This document shows positions 33,386 to 45,011 of a DNA stretch of 64,000 nt, piece by piece; the first letter of the stretch is position 1, and each line of letters opens with the position of its first letter. The notes under the pieces are model-generated. The model did no database searches. It had not been told where the DNA came from and worked only from the letters and a program-made list of their open reading frames with translations. The DNA comes from Dugong dugon (taxonomy: Eukaryota; Chordata; Mammalia; Sirenia; Dugongidae). The stretch is taken from positions 5,134,501 through 5,198,500 of the forward strand of contig CM057473.1 of the NCBI GenBank assembly GCA_030035585.1. The letters run 5' to 3'. The position numbers were made by a program, and so were the translations under genes.

Positions 33386-35869
33386 TATTATTAAAAAGGA
33401 AAAGGGATGTTTTCTAACTCTCTGAGGTGTGCGGGAGTTTATTAGGACTAGGTTTGCTGTGGCACCTGTGCGTCCTGCTCCAGGCTCGTTCTCTTCAAGC
33501 CTCCTGCAGAACAGTCATCCTGGGCTCTCCTTTTGCTGCCCTCGCTGGGGTCCTGGACCTTAAGTCTTCCTTTTCTTAATAGACTCCTTCATTTTCATAA
33601 AAACAATCTCTAGGAACTTCCTACAAAATGGTACATAATGTGAAAATGTCTAAATTGTACTTTTTGCTTGAATAATATTTTAGTGATTTAGAATATTGGT
33701 TTGGAAACCATTTCTTCTTCATTCAGTTGTTTTCATTAGTAGTTCATTGTAATCTGTGCTTTTTTTTTTTTTTAAAAAAAAAAATATGTCCTGATTCTCA
33801 CATTTTTCTGAAGATGTATAGGTTTTAGGAAAGTTTTCTCGGCTCCACGTATTGTCTCTCTTTTCTCCTGCTTCATTTTTCTTCTGCGTGCCTTGGGGTG
33901 TGGCCCACGCACATGGTCAATGACCAGGGCTCCTAGAGCATGGACAGGTGGTGAGTGGCCATTTTGTGGAGGGGCTCCCAGTTGACAGTATTTGTTGTTT
34001 TTTTTTTCCTCTGTGGCTACTCAGCTTTGCCAGCTGTTCATCAGGCAGTCTCCTGGTCGTTCTCCCGTTGGTGGCACTGCCCCTAGCTCCTGCCTTCTGT
34101 GGCCTCCTAGCGTCTGGAGCCTCCCTTGTCCCTCCAGAAGATTACCCGTGGGTGGGCGAGGGATGGGGAGGGTAGGGCAGGAGTGGTGAAGTTGTGCGAA
34201 CCCTCTCATGAACGTGAGGGAAGCTCCTATTCTGTTCTCTTCACAGGTAGTAAAAATGTATCCTAATTCAGGCTGATATAAATACAGCCCTAAAGTGCGA
34301 TAAATGCAGAACCAACGGGAAAAAAGACGTTTCAGAATTCATGCTTCATTCCCATCTAACCTAAAAACACCTTTTTCCTGTTCCTTATTGTTCTTTGAAA
34401 ACGAAGGTGGGGAAAAAAAAAGAAAAGTTCGACCTACTTCATAATTATTCTTGTGCTTATATAAAACTCAAATTATCCAAAGTTTCAGTTTCCTGGATCC
34501 GCCATATATTCTGTAGTATTCCTCTTGTTTAAAATGAATTTCTCTTTTCCTGTCACTCCCATAAACCATTGATTATCTGAAATCACCCAGTGTCTTCCAT
34601 TCAGCTGGGATAATTGAAGCTAGATGTATTTAAATGCATAGTGAAGCCTTGAGTTTCCTCTTAACTCTATACTGAAAGAGGCTTTTATTTAAAATGCATT
34701 TTTTTTGCTGATTATATTTCTGTGTTGGCAAGAATGTGGCTTATTCCCTTCGCTGAACTTCGTATAGTATTTACAGCATCACTCCAGGGCACCGGGGGAA
34801 TTGGAACATTTACCCTTTCTACCTGTCGTGTGCTGCTTGTGTAATGCAAGGTGAGGTGTGGTCAGGGTGGTCTGCCTGCTTCTGTGACCGCTGGGTCCTG
34901 ACGAAGGGCCCCTTAGCAAACCTGGTGCCCCTGATTAAACTTGCCTGGTTTAAGGAGGTGACGCAAGGTTAGCGGATCAGAACAGCTTTTTCTAGTGTGT
35001 CAGAATTGAAATCCTGGACAGACCAGATTGAAAACCATTGCATAAAGTTAGACGTCAGCTGCGATCAGCTCTACACTGTTAAGCCTGTAAACTGTCATGA
35101 GATGTTTCTAGAGTTTTCTCCACTTAACTAGCAGTTTAAAGCAGTCGGCTGAGTTTGCCCGCCCTCTCTTCTGCACACGGCTGAGTGTACGCCATTGAAA
35201 AGGACAGACTTTGTGGACAAGCTCGTTTAATGGATTGTGCTCCTTAGAAATGATTTGGCTTAATGATAGAGAACGGCAGAGCCTGCTGTTTTATTTAGAC
35301 AGGACAGCAGGAGCAAAAAGTCTCTCTAAGGGAATTGCCGTTAGAGTGCCTACGGGTTTGAAAAGAGTTAGGAGAGCCGAGGCGGACTTAACGGTTAGGA
35401 GATTTTTTCATAAAGATGTGGTCGCACATTTCTGTATCTGTTTCTCTAGGTTTAGGGGCTCGGTATGTTTTTTTCTTTCTTTCTATTAAATACGTAAGTT
35501 TCTCGGTAGCTGCTTTGCCCAAGTTAAATATACTGCACCTTTCCAAGGATGTTTAACTTCATTGGCTAGAATCCACTTCCTTTATTTCCACGTCTTCAGT
35601 GAGAAGCAAACATAAACTCTCATGTCTGCATGAAGTGTCTTGCCCTTGGCGGAGCTTGGCTGGGACCCTCAGCTGGAGGGAAGAAGGGGCTTTCCTTCTG
35701 CTAAACGAGGAGAGGAAAAGACTGTTGTTGTAAAATATATCAGATTGTGGGGTCAAAAGTTTATTCTGTTTAAACTCTTACTTAAAAAGCATCACTTCCT
35801 TTGAAATGAAATCCTTACTTTGCTAGCATATCAGTCAGGATGGGTTAGGTTGTGCTGCAGTAAGGAGAA

Positions 35870-36072
35870 AAAAACAGTTGCCATTGAGTTGGTACCGACT
35901 CATGACGTCTCCTCGTGTGTCAGAGTAGAACTATGCTCTACAGGGTTTTCAGTGGCTGTGATCCTTTCAGTAGTAGACTGCGAGGCCTTTATTCCAAGGT
36001 GCCTCTGGGCGGATGTGAACCGCCAACCTTTCAGTTAGCAGTCAAGCGTGTTAACCGCTTGCACCACCGGAC
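35870..36072 (-). mobile_element. AfroSINE, type B, reverse
   Basis: gttgccattgagttggtacc to gttaaccgcttgcaccaccg. It is the only full AfroSINE between 28 and 41 kb. Confidence 0.87.
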
Positions 36073-37520
36073 AATCACCGTGTCTCAACATACCTTCTCA
36101 TTTTTGATGGAGGTTGGCTGCAACGCTGTACTTGTCCTGGCCACTTAAGGTCTAGGCTGGCAGAGCTCCATTGTGACATATGCCTTCATGACTGCGGGCA
36201 GAGGGACAAGAGGGGCGCCCAGGCTTTTGTTTAGTAATGGCACATGTCCCTTCCCGTCACACTTCACTGGTCAAAGCCATATGACACAGCCACACCTAAC
36301 TTCAAAGAGAGCAGAAAGGGTCTGTCCTCCCTTGCTATTAAAGGAGGAGAGTTCAGATTATTAGTTGGACCACACTAATGGCCCTGCAGTTAAGCTTGTA
36401 GGAGAACTGATGAGAACCGGTGTGTCAGGAGCGATGTGGCATATTCATAAATTAAAATAAAAAGCACCAGTTAGTGGCGATCTAGATTTTTAGAAAATTG
36501 CTGCATCATCCTACCTTTTTCTGGGTTTTAGTTTCTCCATATGGGGAATGGCCTCCCAGGTCCCTTCTCGATTAATGTTTTCATTTGAAATTTTACGTCA
36601 TAACTTGTATTTAGCAGAAGGTGTAAGTCCTTCCTAGTCATTCAGGTATTATGTTGAGACTGTAGGTATTTGTTTTTTCTCCCTACTCTGTGAGTTAAGG
36701 GGTGGGGAGTGGAGGGTTGTAATTGAGGCAGTGATGGCTGAGGAGTGTCTCTGTTAAAGTGTCTTTGGATCTGGGCTCCCATTGAGTGTTGAAGTGCCAG
36801 GTGTCCTGTACAAGAGACATTCCCGCTCCTTCTTGCTACCCCTGCAAGAATGTCATTGAAATGCCCCCCATATGTTGCTCACCAGCATAGAGCGCTATGC
36901 CAGTGGGGTCCCATTCGTAGAGTTTTGTTTTTAAACCATCACTCAATTAGAAAACTGAGAAGACACACTTAAGGGGAAAAAAAATCAGTATTTTTTTTGT
37001 ATGAAAAATGTCAGCAGCTACTTTTGTATCGTAGTGACTGAATAGACCATGCCTTCAGACCTGCTGTCTTCCCGACATTAACTAAACTTTCCCGGGCTTA
37101 AGAGGAGATGTGTTAAAGCCCTGCACTCCTTCACTTGTCAGTACTCTTTGAGTTCCTACGAAATCATTAACAGCAGGTTATCACACAGGAACCCCTCCCA
37201 AAACTATTATTAACTTCTCCCTTTCAAGAGCATGTTGCAGTCACAGCTGAAGGTGACTCTCCCACTTTGAGCTTCCAGGCCCATTGATGGGCGTCGTCCG
37301 GTGTTGTCTTAACATCCCTGTGGACCAGGCCATCCTTGGCCGCCGTAATGCAGCTGGGTGGCCTGGACACTCCCAGCTGGTCACCCACAGCAGTCCTGTT
37401 TCTGGCCGCCATGAGCGACTCCCCCAGCCCTAGTTTTGCCATTGCTGCTTAGCACCTGGCGAGGACATCTGGATTGGGGTGCAGCAGTTCACAGGGGCAG
37501 GGCTGTTCTGCCTTTCATGG

Positions 37521-37771
37521 TCTGTGTGTTAGTGTCCTAGAGGTGCTGTGACGAAGCATCAGACCGGATGGCTTAAAACAACAGAAATTTATTGTCTCAC
37601 AGTTCTGGAGGCCAGAAGTCCAGTGTCTTGTTAGCAGGCCATGCTCCTTCGGCAGGCTCTAGAGGAGGAAACCTTCCTTGCACCTTTCCCATTCCTGGGG
37701 TTCCTGGCAGTCCTTGGCATTCCTTGGCTTGGAGACACGTTGCTCCACTGTCCGTCATCTTCACGTGGCTC
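37521..37771 (-). mobile_element. MLT1-type MaLR LTR (outer copy, first part)
   Basis: Reverse-strand LTR end: gcttaaaacaacagaaattt, then attgtctcacagttctggag (holding a reverse AATAAA) and ctccttcggcaggctctaga. It is interrupted at about 37771 by a second LTR and resumes near 38455. Confidence 0.6.
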
Positions 37772-38454
37772 TTGTCTTAGTTGCCTAGTGCCACTGTCAC
37801 ACAGATGTCACAGTGGGCGGCTTCAGAGAACAGACACTTTATTTTCTCCCAGCTCTGGAGACTAAAAGCCCAAATCGGTCTCAGCCGTGTGGATTCCTTC
37901 CCTGTCGGTCGCCCTAGCCTTCATTGGATCCTGGCCTTCCTTGGTCCCTGGCCTCCCTTGGTCCCTGGCCTCCCTTGGTCCCTTGCCTCCCTTGGTCCCT
38001 GGCCTCCCTTGGTCCCTGGCCTCCCTTGGTCCCTTGCCTCGCTTGATCCCTTGCCTCCCTTGGTCCCTGGCCTCCCTTGGTCCCTTGCCTCCCTTGGTCC
38101 CTGGCCTCCCTTGGTCCCTGGCCTCCCTTGGTCCCTGGCCTCCCTTGGTCCCTGGCCTTCCTTGGTCCCTGGCCTTCCTTGGTCCCTTGCCTTCCTTGGT
38201 TCCTTGCCTTCCTTGGTTCCTTGCCTTGTAGACGATCCTCCTGTGGCATCCGTCTTTCCCCGATGTGTGTGTCTCTGCATCTGTTCTGGTCTCTTTATAA
38301 CTCAGACATCATTAGGTTCAGGATTTACCCTGCACTGGTATGACCTCATTCACATAAAAGAAAAACCCTATTTCCAAATAGAATTACATCCACAGATACA
38401 CAGGTAGGGCTGTGACGCATGCTTTGCTTTGAGGGCACAGTTCAATCTGCAGCG
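37772..38454 (-). mobile_element. MLT1-type MaLR LTR (inner copy, carrying a minisatellite)
   Basis: Starts gtcttagttgcctagtgcca with cactttattttctcccagct, and ends tttgagggcacagttcaatc. Its middle is replaced by the 17-bp tandem array. No internal retroviral genes. Confidence 0.55.
37931..38227. repeat. 17-bp minisatellite, 17 full units plus 8 bases
   Basis: Unit CTGGCCTCCCTTGGTCC. Unit 1 and units 14-18 carry CTTCC where units 2-13 carry CTCCC; units 4, 7, 8 and 10 and the last few have CTTG for CTGG. The complement has GGG runs spaced 5 and 6 bases. The period is not a multiple of three, so frames on both strands stay open without being coding. Confidence 0.97.
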
Positions 38455-38655
38455 GTCCTCTTCCTTCTGTGTCTCTTCCCTTTTCATAAGGACCCCAAGT
38501 CATATTGGATTAAGACCCATCCCTCTCCACTATGACCTTGTGTTAACTGATCACATCTTCAAAGATCCTCTTTCTGGAAGAGGCCTCATTCACATATACA
38601 GAGGTTAGGACTTCAACAGTGCTTTCTTTGAGACACAGTTCAACCCACAATAGCC
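38455..38655 (-). mobile_element. MLT1-type MaLR LTR (outer copy, resumed)
   Basis: ctgtgtctcttcccttttca then ccaagtcatattggattaag, ending ctttgagacacagttcaacc. It continues the LTR broken at 37771. Confidence 0.6.
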
Positions 38656-39026
38656 AGCAATGCCCCTCAGCCCCACTCACGCCTTGTAACTGACCGGCTC
38701 TCTCCAAAGACTGACTTTGGCCTCAGAGCAACCTTTCTGTCAGAAGTTGAGCTGTCTGTGTGGGATTTTCCCACGTGCAGGTAAGTTCAGTGAGTACACT
38801 GGATGAACAGACATGATGGCTCCATTCCAGCCACCCCTTGAGGATGGAGAGTCTGACCTTAGAGCAGCTGTTTATCAGTTCTCTGAAGACGGAAATCAGA
38901 AAGGTTAGCTTTACCCAGGGGGTCTATCCCCTTGACCCTTGCAGATTGCATCTCTGGAAACCTGATGTTCATCTCTGTTAACGTCCTAAGAGGTGGCTGT
39001 TTGTCCTTCCCCTCTCCCCCTGACAG

Positions 39027-39251
39027 ACCACCAGCCAGACGGAGCTGGAAAACTGGATCACCGCGATCCATTCTGCCTGTGCAGCTGCTGTCGCCAGACA
39101 CCACCACAAAGAAGACACGCTCCGGCTCCTGAAGTCCGAAATCAAAAAACTGGAACAAAAGATTGACATGGACGAAAAGATGAAGAAAATGGGGGAGATG
39201 CAGCTGTCTTCCGTCACTGACTCGAAGAAGAAGAAAACCATATTAGATCAG
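39027..39251 (+). CDS. TIAM1: TIAM1 fourth coding exon, PH C-terminal helix and coiled coil (codons 528-602)
   Basis: The acceptor follows a long pyrimidine tract (ttcccctctccccctgacag) and the donor is GATCAG/gtaattgct; 225 bases, phase 0 on both sides. TTSQTELENWITAIHSACA is the C-terminal helix of the PH domain, with its conserved Trp (ENWI). Next come a basic HHHKEDTLRLLKSEIKKLEQK and DMDEKMKKMGEMQ, an amphipathic charged coiled coil, then a Lys cluster (DSKKKKTILDQ). In TIAM1 this PHn-CC-Ex surface binds partners such as Par3, IRSp53/JIP scaffolds and CD44, which choose where Rac is activated. No stop or frameshift is present. A G-rich minisatellite lies about 800 bases upstream in the intron. 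Confidence 0.97.
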
Positions 39252-41157
39252 GTAATTGCTCTTCCGTCTTTAGACCCAGGTGAAATTGGTAGGCCTTTCC
39301 AGTTTTTCTGCTGCCTTGGAGTCGTGGGATGTCACCGGTTATCTGCTTGTCAGCCTGTCAGCCTGGCTGCTGAAGTCTTTATTGTGACTGTCAGTTTTCC
39401 TCACCCATTGTTCATAGTTGATTGTTATGAGCTAAAGGGAACAATATTACACTGAATGAAAGACAGAAATCTGATAGATGGGCCATCCTCCTCCCCCCAG
39501 CAGCACGCTTTTTCTAGAAAGTCTGCCATTTCATTCCCTATATTAGCAGCCCGACTTGGAGCTGAACCGTGGTGGCAATTCATTTCTGCCTCCTTCATAA
39601 ATCTAGAGGGGGTCATTTCTCTCAGATAAAGGCAGAGCACAGTTTAAGAAATATATGTGTAATTGTTGTGTATTCTTTCCTGCTAAAAAGGAGGGATTGA
39701 GTGTAATGGGCAGAGGGCACCTTTGCCCACTGTACTGTTACTTTCAGATCATTTATAGCCGCGTAGTAATGCTGGGATCCTTCCTTCTCGTGTTCGGGCA
39801 CCAATTCTGTGAATAAATGATATTTGTCTAATTTGAACCAGTGATGATCTTAGGCCTGCAGGTAATCTTCAACATTACTTTCCCTCTATTTCCTGACACT
39901 CTTTTTTTTTTTTTACTAGAGTGAAATATATGTAACATAAAATTTGGGGTTTTAACCATTTTTAAGTCTTTCCTTCTGCGACCTGAATCAGATTCTCAGT
40001 GTCGTATGACCGTCACTGCTGTTTGCCTCCACGAAAGGCTGTACTCATTAAACATTAACTTCCTCTTCTTCCCAGCTCCTCAGCCTGTGGGAACCACTCA
40101 GCTGCTTTTTGTCTCTATGCGTTTGCCTGTTCTAGAGACGAGTATTTCCTATAAGTGGGATCATGCGGTATTTTTTCTTTTGTGTCTGGCTGGTTTCACT
40201 CAGCACAGTGTTTTGCAGGCTCGTCAGTGTTGTGGCCTTTATTAGACCTCTGTGGCTGTATAATATTCCGTTGTGTGTATGTACCACGTTTTGTTTATCC
40301 ATTCATCTGTTGATGGATGCGTGGGTGGTTTCTACCTTGTGACTGTTGTGAGTAGTGCTGCCGTGGACATTGGTGTACCTGACACTGTATTTTAAGTCCA
40401 AGTAAAAAGGTAGATATCAGCTGTTAATCATGATCTGCGCCGTTGTCAACATCCTGAGCCTTCACTTTTTGCCCCAGACCCTATACTAAGCCCTGTCCTT
40501 GCATTGCCGTACATAAACATCACATCATCTGTAGAAAATAGGCCTTTTTCCCTGCTTTCAAAAATGAAGAAATGTCTTAGATATGTCCTCTGAATGGAGC
40601 TATGTAGTCAAGTGTCTGGTTCCCCACCATCTAGTGTTTTCTGCTGCCCACCCTGTACTCTGTACCACCCACCTTCTCCCCAAACTCTCTTTGCCTCTGT
40701 GTCTCAGTGAGCCTCACTTTGCTTCTTTTCTTGGTCTCCTGGGAAAAGCCACCTCTTAGCACCTCATGTAGTCCTCCATTGCTGGAGGTCTCTACGTTTC
40801 TGACATTTTTTACTTCTGCTTTGGGTTTGTGGTCCAGAGCTTGGAACTGATGGAACTGTAATGCCCACAAACATAAAATCCGTAATAGGAAGGCCTGAGC
40901 AACTATTAACACGTTTTCTGTTGATCAGACTGAGTTTATGACTACAGATGTTTGCAGGAAAAAAAGGCTGTGGAAACAGTAATGCCAGCATGCTCTGTAC
41001 CTAAGAAACTTGGCCACCCGCTGTTTACCCTTTTGTAGTGTGATCGACACCTTTATGGTATGTTCGCGCTCGCCAGATTCGTGTAGTGTGAAATTGTTAA
41101 TGTTTGCTTTCCTTTTTCTCACCTCTTGCCCCCTTCCCCCAATTTTCACCACTGTAG
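39252..41157 (+). other. TIAM1: TIAM1 intron after coding exon four (1.9 kb)
   Basis: Short intron. Apart from an old L1 3' end in reverse orientation (39905-40390), I see no gene or repeat; 39260-39900 and 40400-41150 are featureless to me. Confidence 0.85.
39905..40390 (-). mobile_element. L1-type 3' end, reverse
   Basis: acataaaatttggggtttta, tataagtgggatcatgcggt, tgtggctgtataatattccg and tccattcatctgttgatgga. Confidence 0.7.
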
Positions 41158-41343
41158 ATCTTCGTTTGGGAGCAAAATCTTGAACAGTTCCAGATGGACT
41201 TATTTCGGTATCGCTGTTACTTAGCCAGCCTGCAGGGTGGGGAGCTGCCAAACCCCAAGAGGCTACTTGCGTTTGCCAGTCGACCGACGAAGGTGGCCAT
41301 GGGCCGCCTGGGGATCTTTTCTGTATCCTCTTTTCACGCCCTG
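41158..41343 (+). CDS. TIAM1: TIAM1 fifth coding exon, extension domain (codons 603-664)
   Basis: The acceptor is cactgtag (AG at 41156-41157) and the donor CACGCCCTG/gtgagtag; 186 bases, phase 0 at both ends. The product IFVWEQNLEQFQMDLFRYRC, then YLASLQGGELPNPKRLLAFA and VAMGRLGIFSVSSFHAL, is the helical extension (Ex) that packs on the N-terminal PH domain. By recall, human has Phe where this protein has Tyr in the FRYRC motif; otherwise the exon appears nearly identical, which fits strong constraint on this scaffold-binding surface. Confidence 0.97.
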
Positions 41344-41821
41344 GTGAGTAGAAGCACGGATGTATCTTTGAAACACATTTATGTTGACAGGACTCTGAGG
41401 GGTGGGCTCGTTTTCCGCCACGTGCATGTCTGACTCCTTTCGTCTGCCTGATGTGCAGATCTGGGATTGAGCCTGCTCTGAAGTCATTACTTAAGTCTTT
41501 CTTGACGTGGGGCCTAAATGAGTGTGCAAAGAAAGGGCCAAAGATGGGTCTAGGTGATGTTTGCCTGTGGTGTTTGTTGATAGCTCTCGTTGTCGCTAGA
41601 CGGTGCCCTGCTTTGAACCCAAATACACATTTTTTATATTAACCTTATGAAACAGTGAGTGGAGAACTCTTGAGATCAGCTGGAATCGTGTTCATTATTG
41701 ACCTCTGTCTCGGTTATGCACACACGGTATGCTGAACACAGATCTCTTTATACTTACTTAGCGTGCTCCGTTTTCACTTTATTCTTATTATTTTAATGAC
41801 CACCAGTTAAAAAACAAACAG

Positions 41822-42028
41822 AAAAAGCAATTGCCCTTGAGTCAACTCTGACTCATGGCGACCCTGTGTGTGTCATAGTAGAACTGTACTCCGTAGGGGT
41901 TTCAGTGGCTGATTTTTCAGAAGTAGATCGCCAGACCTTTCTTCCGAGACACCTCTGGGTAGACTCGAACCTCCAGTCTTTTGGTTAGCAGTGATTGTGT
42001 TAACAGTTTGCACCACCCAGGGACTCTA
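41822..42028 (-). mobile_element. AfroSINE, type B, reverse
   Basis: gcaattgcccttgagtcaac to gtttgcaccacccagggact. It follows coding exon five by about 480 bases. Confidence 0.88.
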
Positions 42029-43099
42029 GTGACCGTGAATACCTGATACATTAGAGATAGGCAGTGAACTTCCGCGATTCACCAGCCAAATAGATTGACG
42101 GCTTTGGGAAAGGAATGTCCATTGGACCTACATGGCAGCAGAATGTGCAGTTGTGCTGTGTGTTTGCTGTCTGTAATTTCATGTCCTTGCCAAATTGCAA
42201 ACAGCTTTAAGTACTTTTGACTTCTTTCTTCTTAAAAATCCCCGCTATCCAAGTAACATGTTTTTAGCGTATCCAAGTCGACACCCACTTAAAATGTGCT
42301 GCACCTTAGCACATTTGCTGTGAAATTAAATGTTAGATCTCAGGTTCCAGAAATGGCTTTGGAAAACCTTAGCTGTGCTGCTCTTGTCTTGCCATGTCAG
42401 GCTTACCCTTCAATTGAATTCAGGGCTGTAATTCAGTCAGAGGCGTTTGTATTCTTTATAAATAGATCAGCGTCATCATTCAGATAATTAGGGGTAGATT
42501 TACATTTTTAAAGAAGTCTTAAACCAGTTTCTGGAGTTATTAAAACTGGCACCCTGATTTGTTCTGCTAATTACAGCTCAGCTCTTGGTCTCCCTGGCTA
42601 CCACCTCTCCATAGAGCTATTAAGGCCTATTTTTTAGGAGTGGTTGGGCAAAGTGGTAGGATGAATAAATCTTACAAGCGATTTTCAGTTTGTGGCTCTG
42701 GATTTGTTTCTCTGAGACCCTGGCACCAACTTTTAACCTAGCCAAATCTCAATTTGCCAATTCTGCAGAAATTTGGGATTAAGAATTTTTATTTTTCCCC
42801 TTGTAGCAAAGTCATAAATTCAGGGAACATTTTTATTAAGGGAGTTCACGGCGCCCGATACAGCCTCAGTATTAACACTAAATCCTCAGCGTCCCAACAG
42901 CTCCTTCCTTTTATTTTGCTTTTATACCTGAAACTTCTGTGCTTTATTTTCTCCAGAACCTTGAGAGCTAACCTCTGTGAGAAGGGAAAGCAAAAGCCAT
43001 CGTATCTCTTTTCCTGCTAATTCACACTGTCTCAGTAGCCTGTGATTCACATGGACTTTTCTTTGGATGGGGTGGCTAGTAAAATCTAACCAGCTTAAA

Positions 43100-43320
43100 A
43101 AAAAAAATTTTTTTTTTTGTTTCGGTGAATGTATGTACAGCCAGAGTTTACCGTTTCAACGGTTTCTGCATGTACTGTTCAGTGACATTGGTTACATTCT
43201 TCAAGTTGTGCTATAGTTCTTGCTGTCCTTTTCTACATTATTCAGCTGCCATTATCTTAAACTCACTGCCCACTAAGCTTCCCATCTAACCTTTCGAGTT
43301 GCCACTGTCAGTTCGATCTT
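43100..43320 (-). mobile_element. L1-like 3' end (weak)
   Basis: T-run, then gaatgtatgtacagccagag, ctgttcagtgacattggtta and ttcaagttgtgctatagttc; similar in layout to the copy at 24.7 kb. Confidence 0.5.
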
Positions 43321-44551
43321 AAAAAAAAAAAAAAGTTGCTAGGCCAGGAAATCTGCCATTTTAAGAAAAGAATTACTAAACTATTAGTATATTCCAAGCG
43401 CTTAAGAGTTTATTCCCGAATCCCAGCCCTTTTTAATAAAATTACAGCATAGTTGGCTAGGTCAAATCTGCTATTAACAGTATTCTATTGAACATTTGCC
43501 AATTTGTCAAAGAAGAGAAAGTGTATACTATTAAGGGTAAATAAACGTTGTCTTAAGGGTCTTGTCAGAAGAAAATGAAAGAATTTAAAGTATAGGGGAA
43601 AAACTTCTAACCGGCTTAAGATGGGGTGGGAGTTAGTGACTCATAGGATTTTTGGTGGGTGTTTTTAAAGAAGAACATTGAATTCCAGATGTTTATCTCT
43701 TGGTGCCTTTGCCCTCTGTTGGGTAGCTACATCAGCACTACCAGGCTGAGCACTTGTGTGTCCTTGCAGGCTTGTCTTTTCCATGAGGAGTTCCACTTCA
43801 GACAGAACTGGTTAGGGGTCTGTGCCTGTTTGGTGCTTCAGCTGCTGTGGAGGATCCAGGCTGGGAGTTTCACAGTCTGATTTCTTGAATACTGATTTTT
43901 CCTCCTCTCCGTGCCATTTGACCTCAGGACGATTGTTTTCCCTTGGGGTTGAACCATTCCTCAATTTAGCCTTTGTCCACAGTTATTTTTCTCCTTTCCA
44001 GTAGGGGAGAGGGGCGGAGGTGTGAGGGTGATGGGGCCAGGGGAGGAGACTGGAGCTACCATTTAAGCACCATTCACTAGGAGAGCTTCCCACAAGGCTG
44101 AGTGATTTGCGGTAATTAACTGAAGGGTCCCCGCAGTCCTCTTTGAAAGAAGGTTATCATTGTTCTTGTTTGCACAGATGAGCAGAATGATAGAGTAATC
44201 AGGCCCTGCCACAAAGGGAGGCATTGTCTGGGCAGAGATGATCACTGAGAAACTGGTGCTCTTGTCCAGTTGTTTTGCTGCCAGTCTTTCTTCTCAGTCC
44301 CTTTGCTCATTTGGGGGTAGCGGTTGCTTTCACAGGGGCATGGGCCCCAAACAGTTTGGAATAGTTAGTATAAGAGTTGGAATAAGGAGCCCATTTGTGA
44401 GACAGACTAAACTCTCTGGTCAGCTGGTAACAGAAGAGTTGTGGTCCCTCAAATTTATCTTCTGGAGTCTGTTTTTTTTTTGAAATTATAATCTAAAGAG
44501 TCACTATTTAATGGATGAAACATGTTATTTGGGATCTCTGCTTTTGCCTTT

Positions 44552-44735
44552 TGGTGTTTTTATTTATTTATTCATTCAATCAACAAACCTATGTGAGTAT
44601 ATACTTGGCATGTGTTGGGTATATCTCACTGGTTAGGGTTACAGCAGTGAGTGACACAGAATTCCTGCCTACAGGAACTTGTATTCCCATGCGAAAGGTG
44701 GATAATAAACAAGCAATTAAATAAACACAGGAAAT
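44552..44735. mobile_element. L2 relic
   Basis: tttatttattcattcaatca, ggttacagcagtgagtgaca and ataataaacaagcaattaaa. Confidence 0.6.
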
Positions 44736-44789
44736 ACAGATTTGATGTGTAAACAGGGTAATACATATAGATGAAAATGAGTGCAGTTC

Positions 44790-45002
44790 AGGTGCCCTGG
44801 TGGCGCAGGGGGTTAAGCACTCGACTGTTAACCGAAAGGTCAGCAGTTCAAACTCACGAGCTAGTCCATGGGAGACAGATGTGATAGTCAGCTTCTGTAA
44901 AGATTACAGGCTTAGAAACCCTATGGGGCAGTTCTCCTCTGCCTGATAGACTTGGTCTGAGTTGCAATCGACTTGATGGCAACAGGTTTATGGTTTTTTT
45001 TC
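44790..45002 (+). mobile_element. AfroSINE, type A
   Basis: tgccctggtggcgcaggggg head and ttgcaatcgacttgatggca tail. It is directly followed by a tRNA-Gly SINE. Confidence 0.87.
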
Positions 45003-45011
45003 GGGGGGGCG

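Larger units (their letters stand above)
28234..39026 (+). other. TIAM1: TIAM1 intron after coding exon three (10.8 kb)
   Basis: This intron is poor in AfroSINEs: one full copy at 35870-36072. It carries an L1M-type stretch (29.2-30.4 kb), back-to-back RTE pieces (32.6-33.2 kb), nested MaLR LTRs with a minisatellite (37.5-38.7 kb), and MIR/L2 relics. I see no recognisable feature in 30400-31380, 31540-32600, 33400-35860, 36080-37500 or 38660-39020. The last group could include conserved non-coding elements, which sequence alone cannot show. Confidence 0.85.

Noticed and set aside
37887..38407. Long open frames with repeated Pro-Trp-Ser-Leu type peptides on both strands
   Set aside because: They are produced by the 17-bp tandem array, whose period is not a multiple of three; every frame stays open and no gene signals accompany them.
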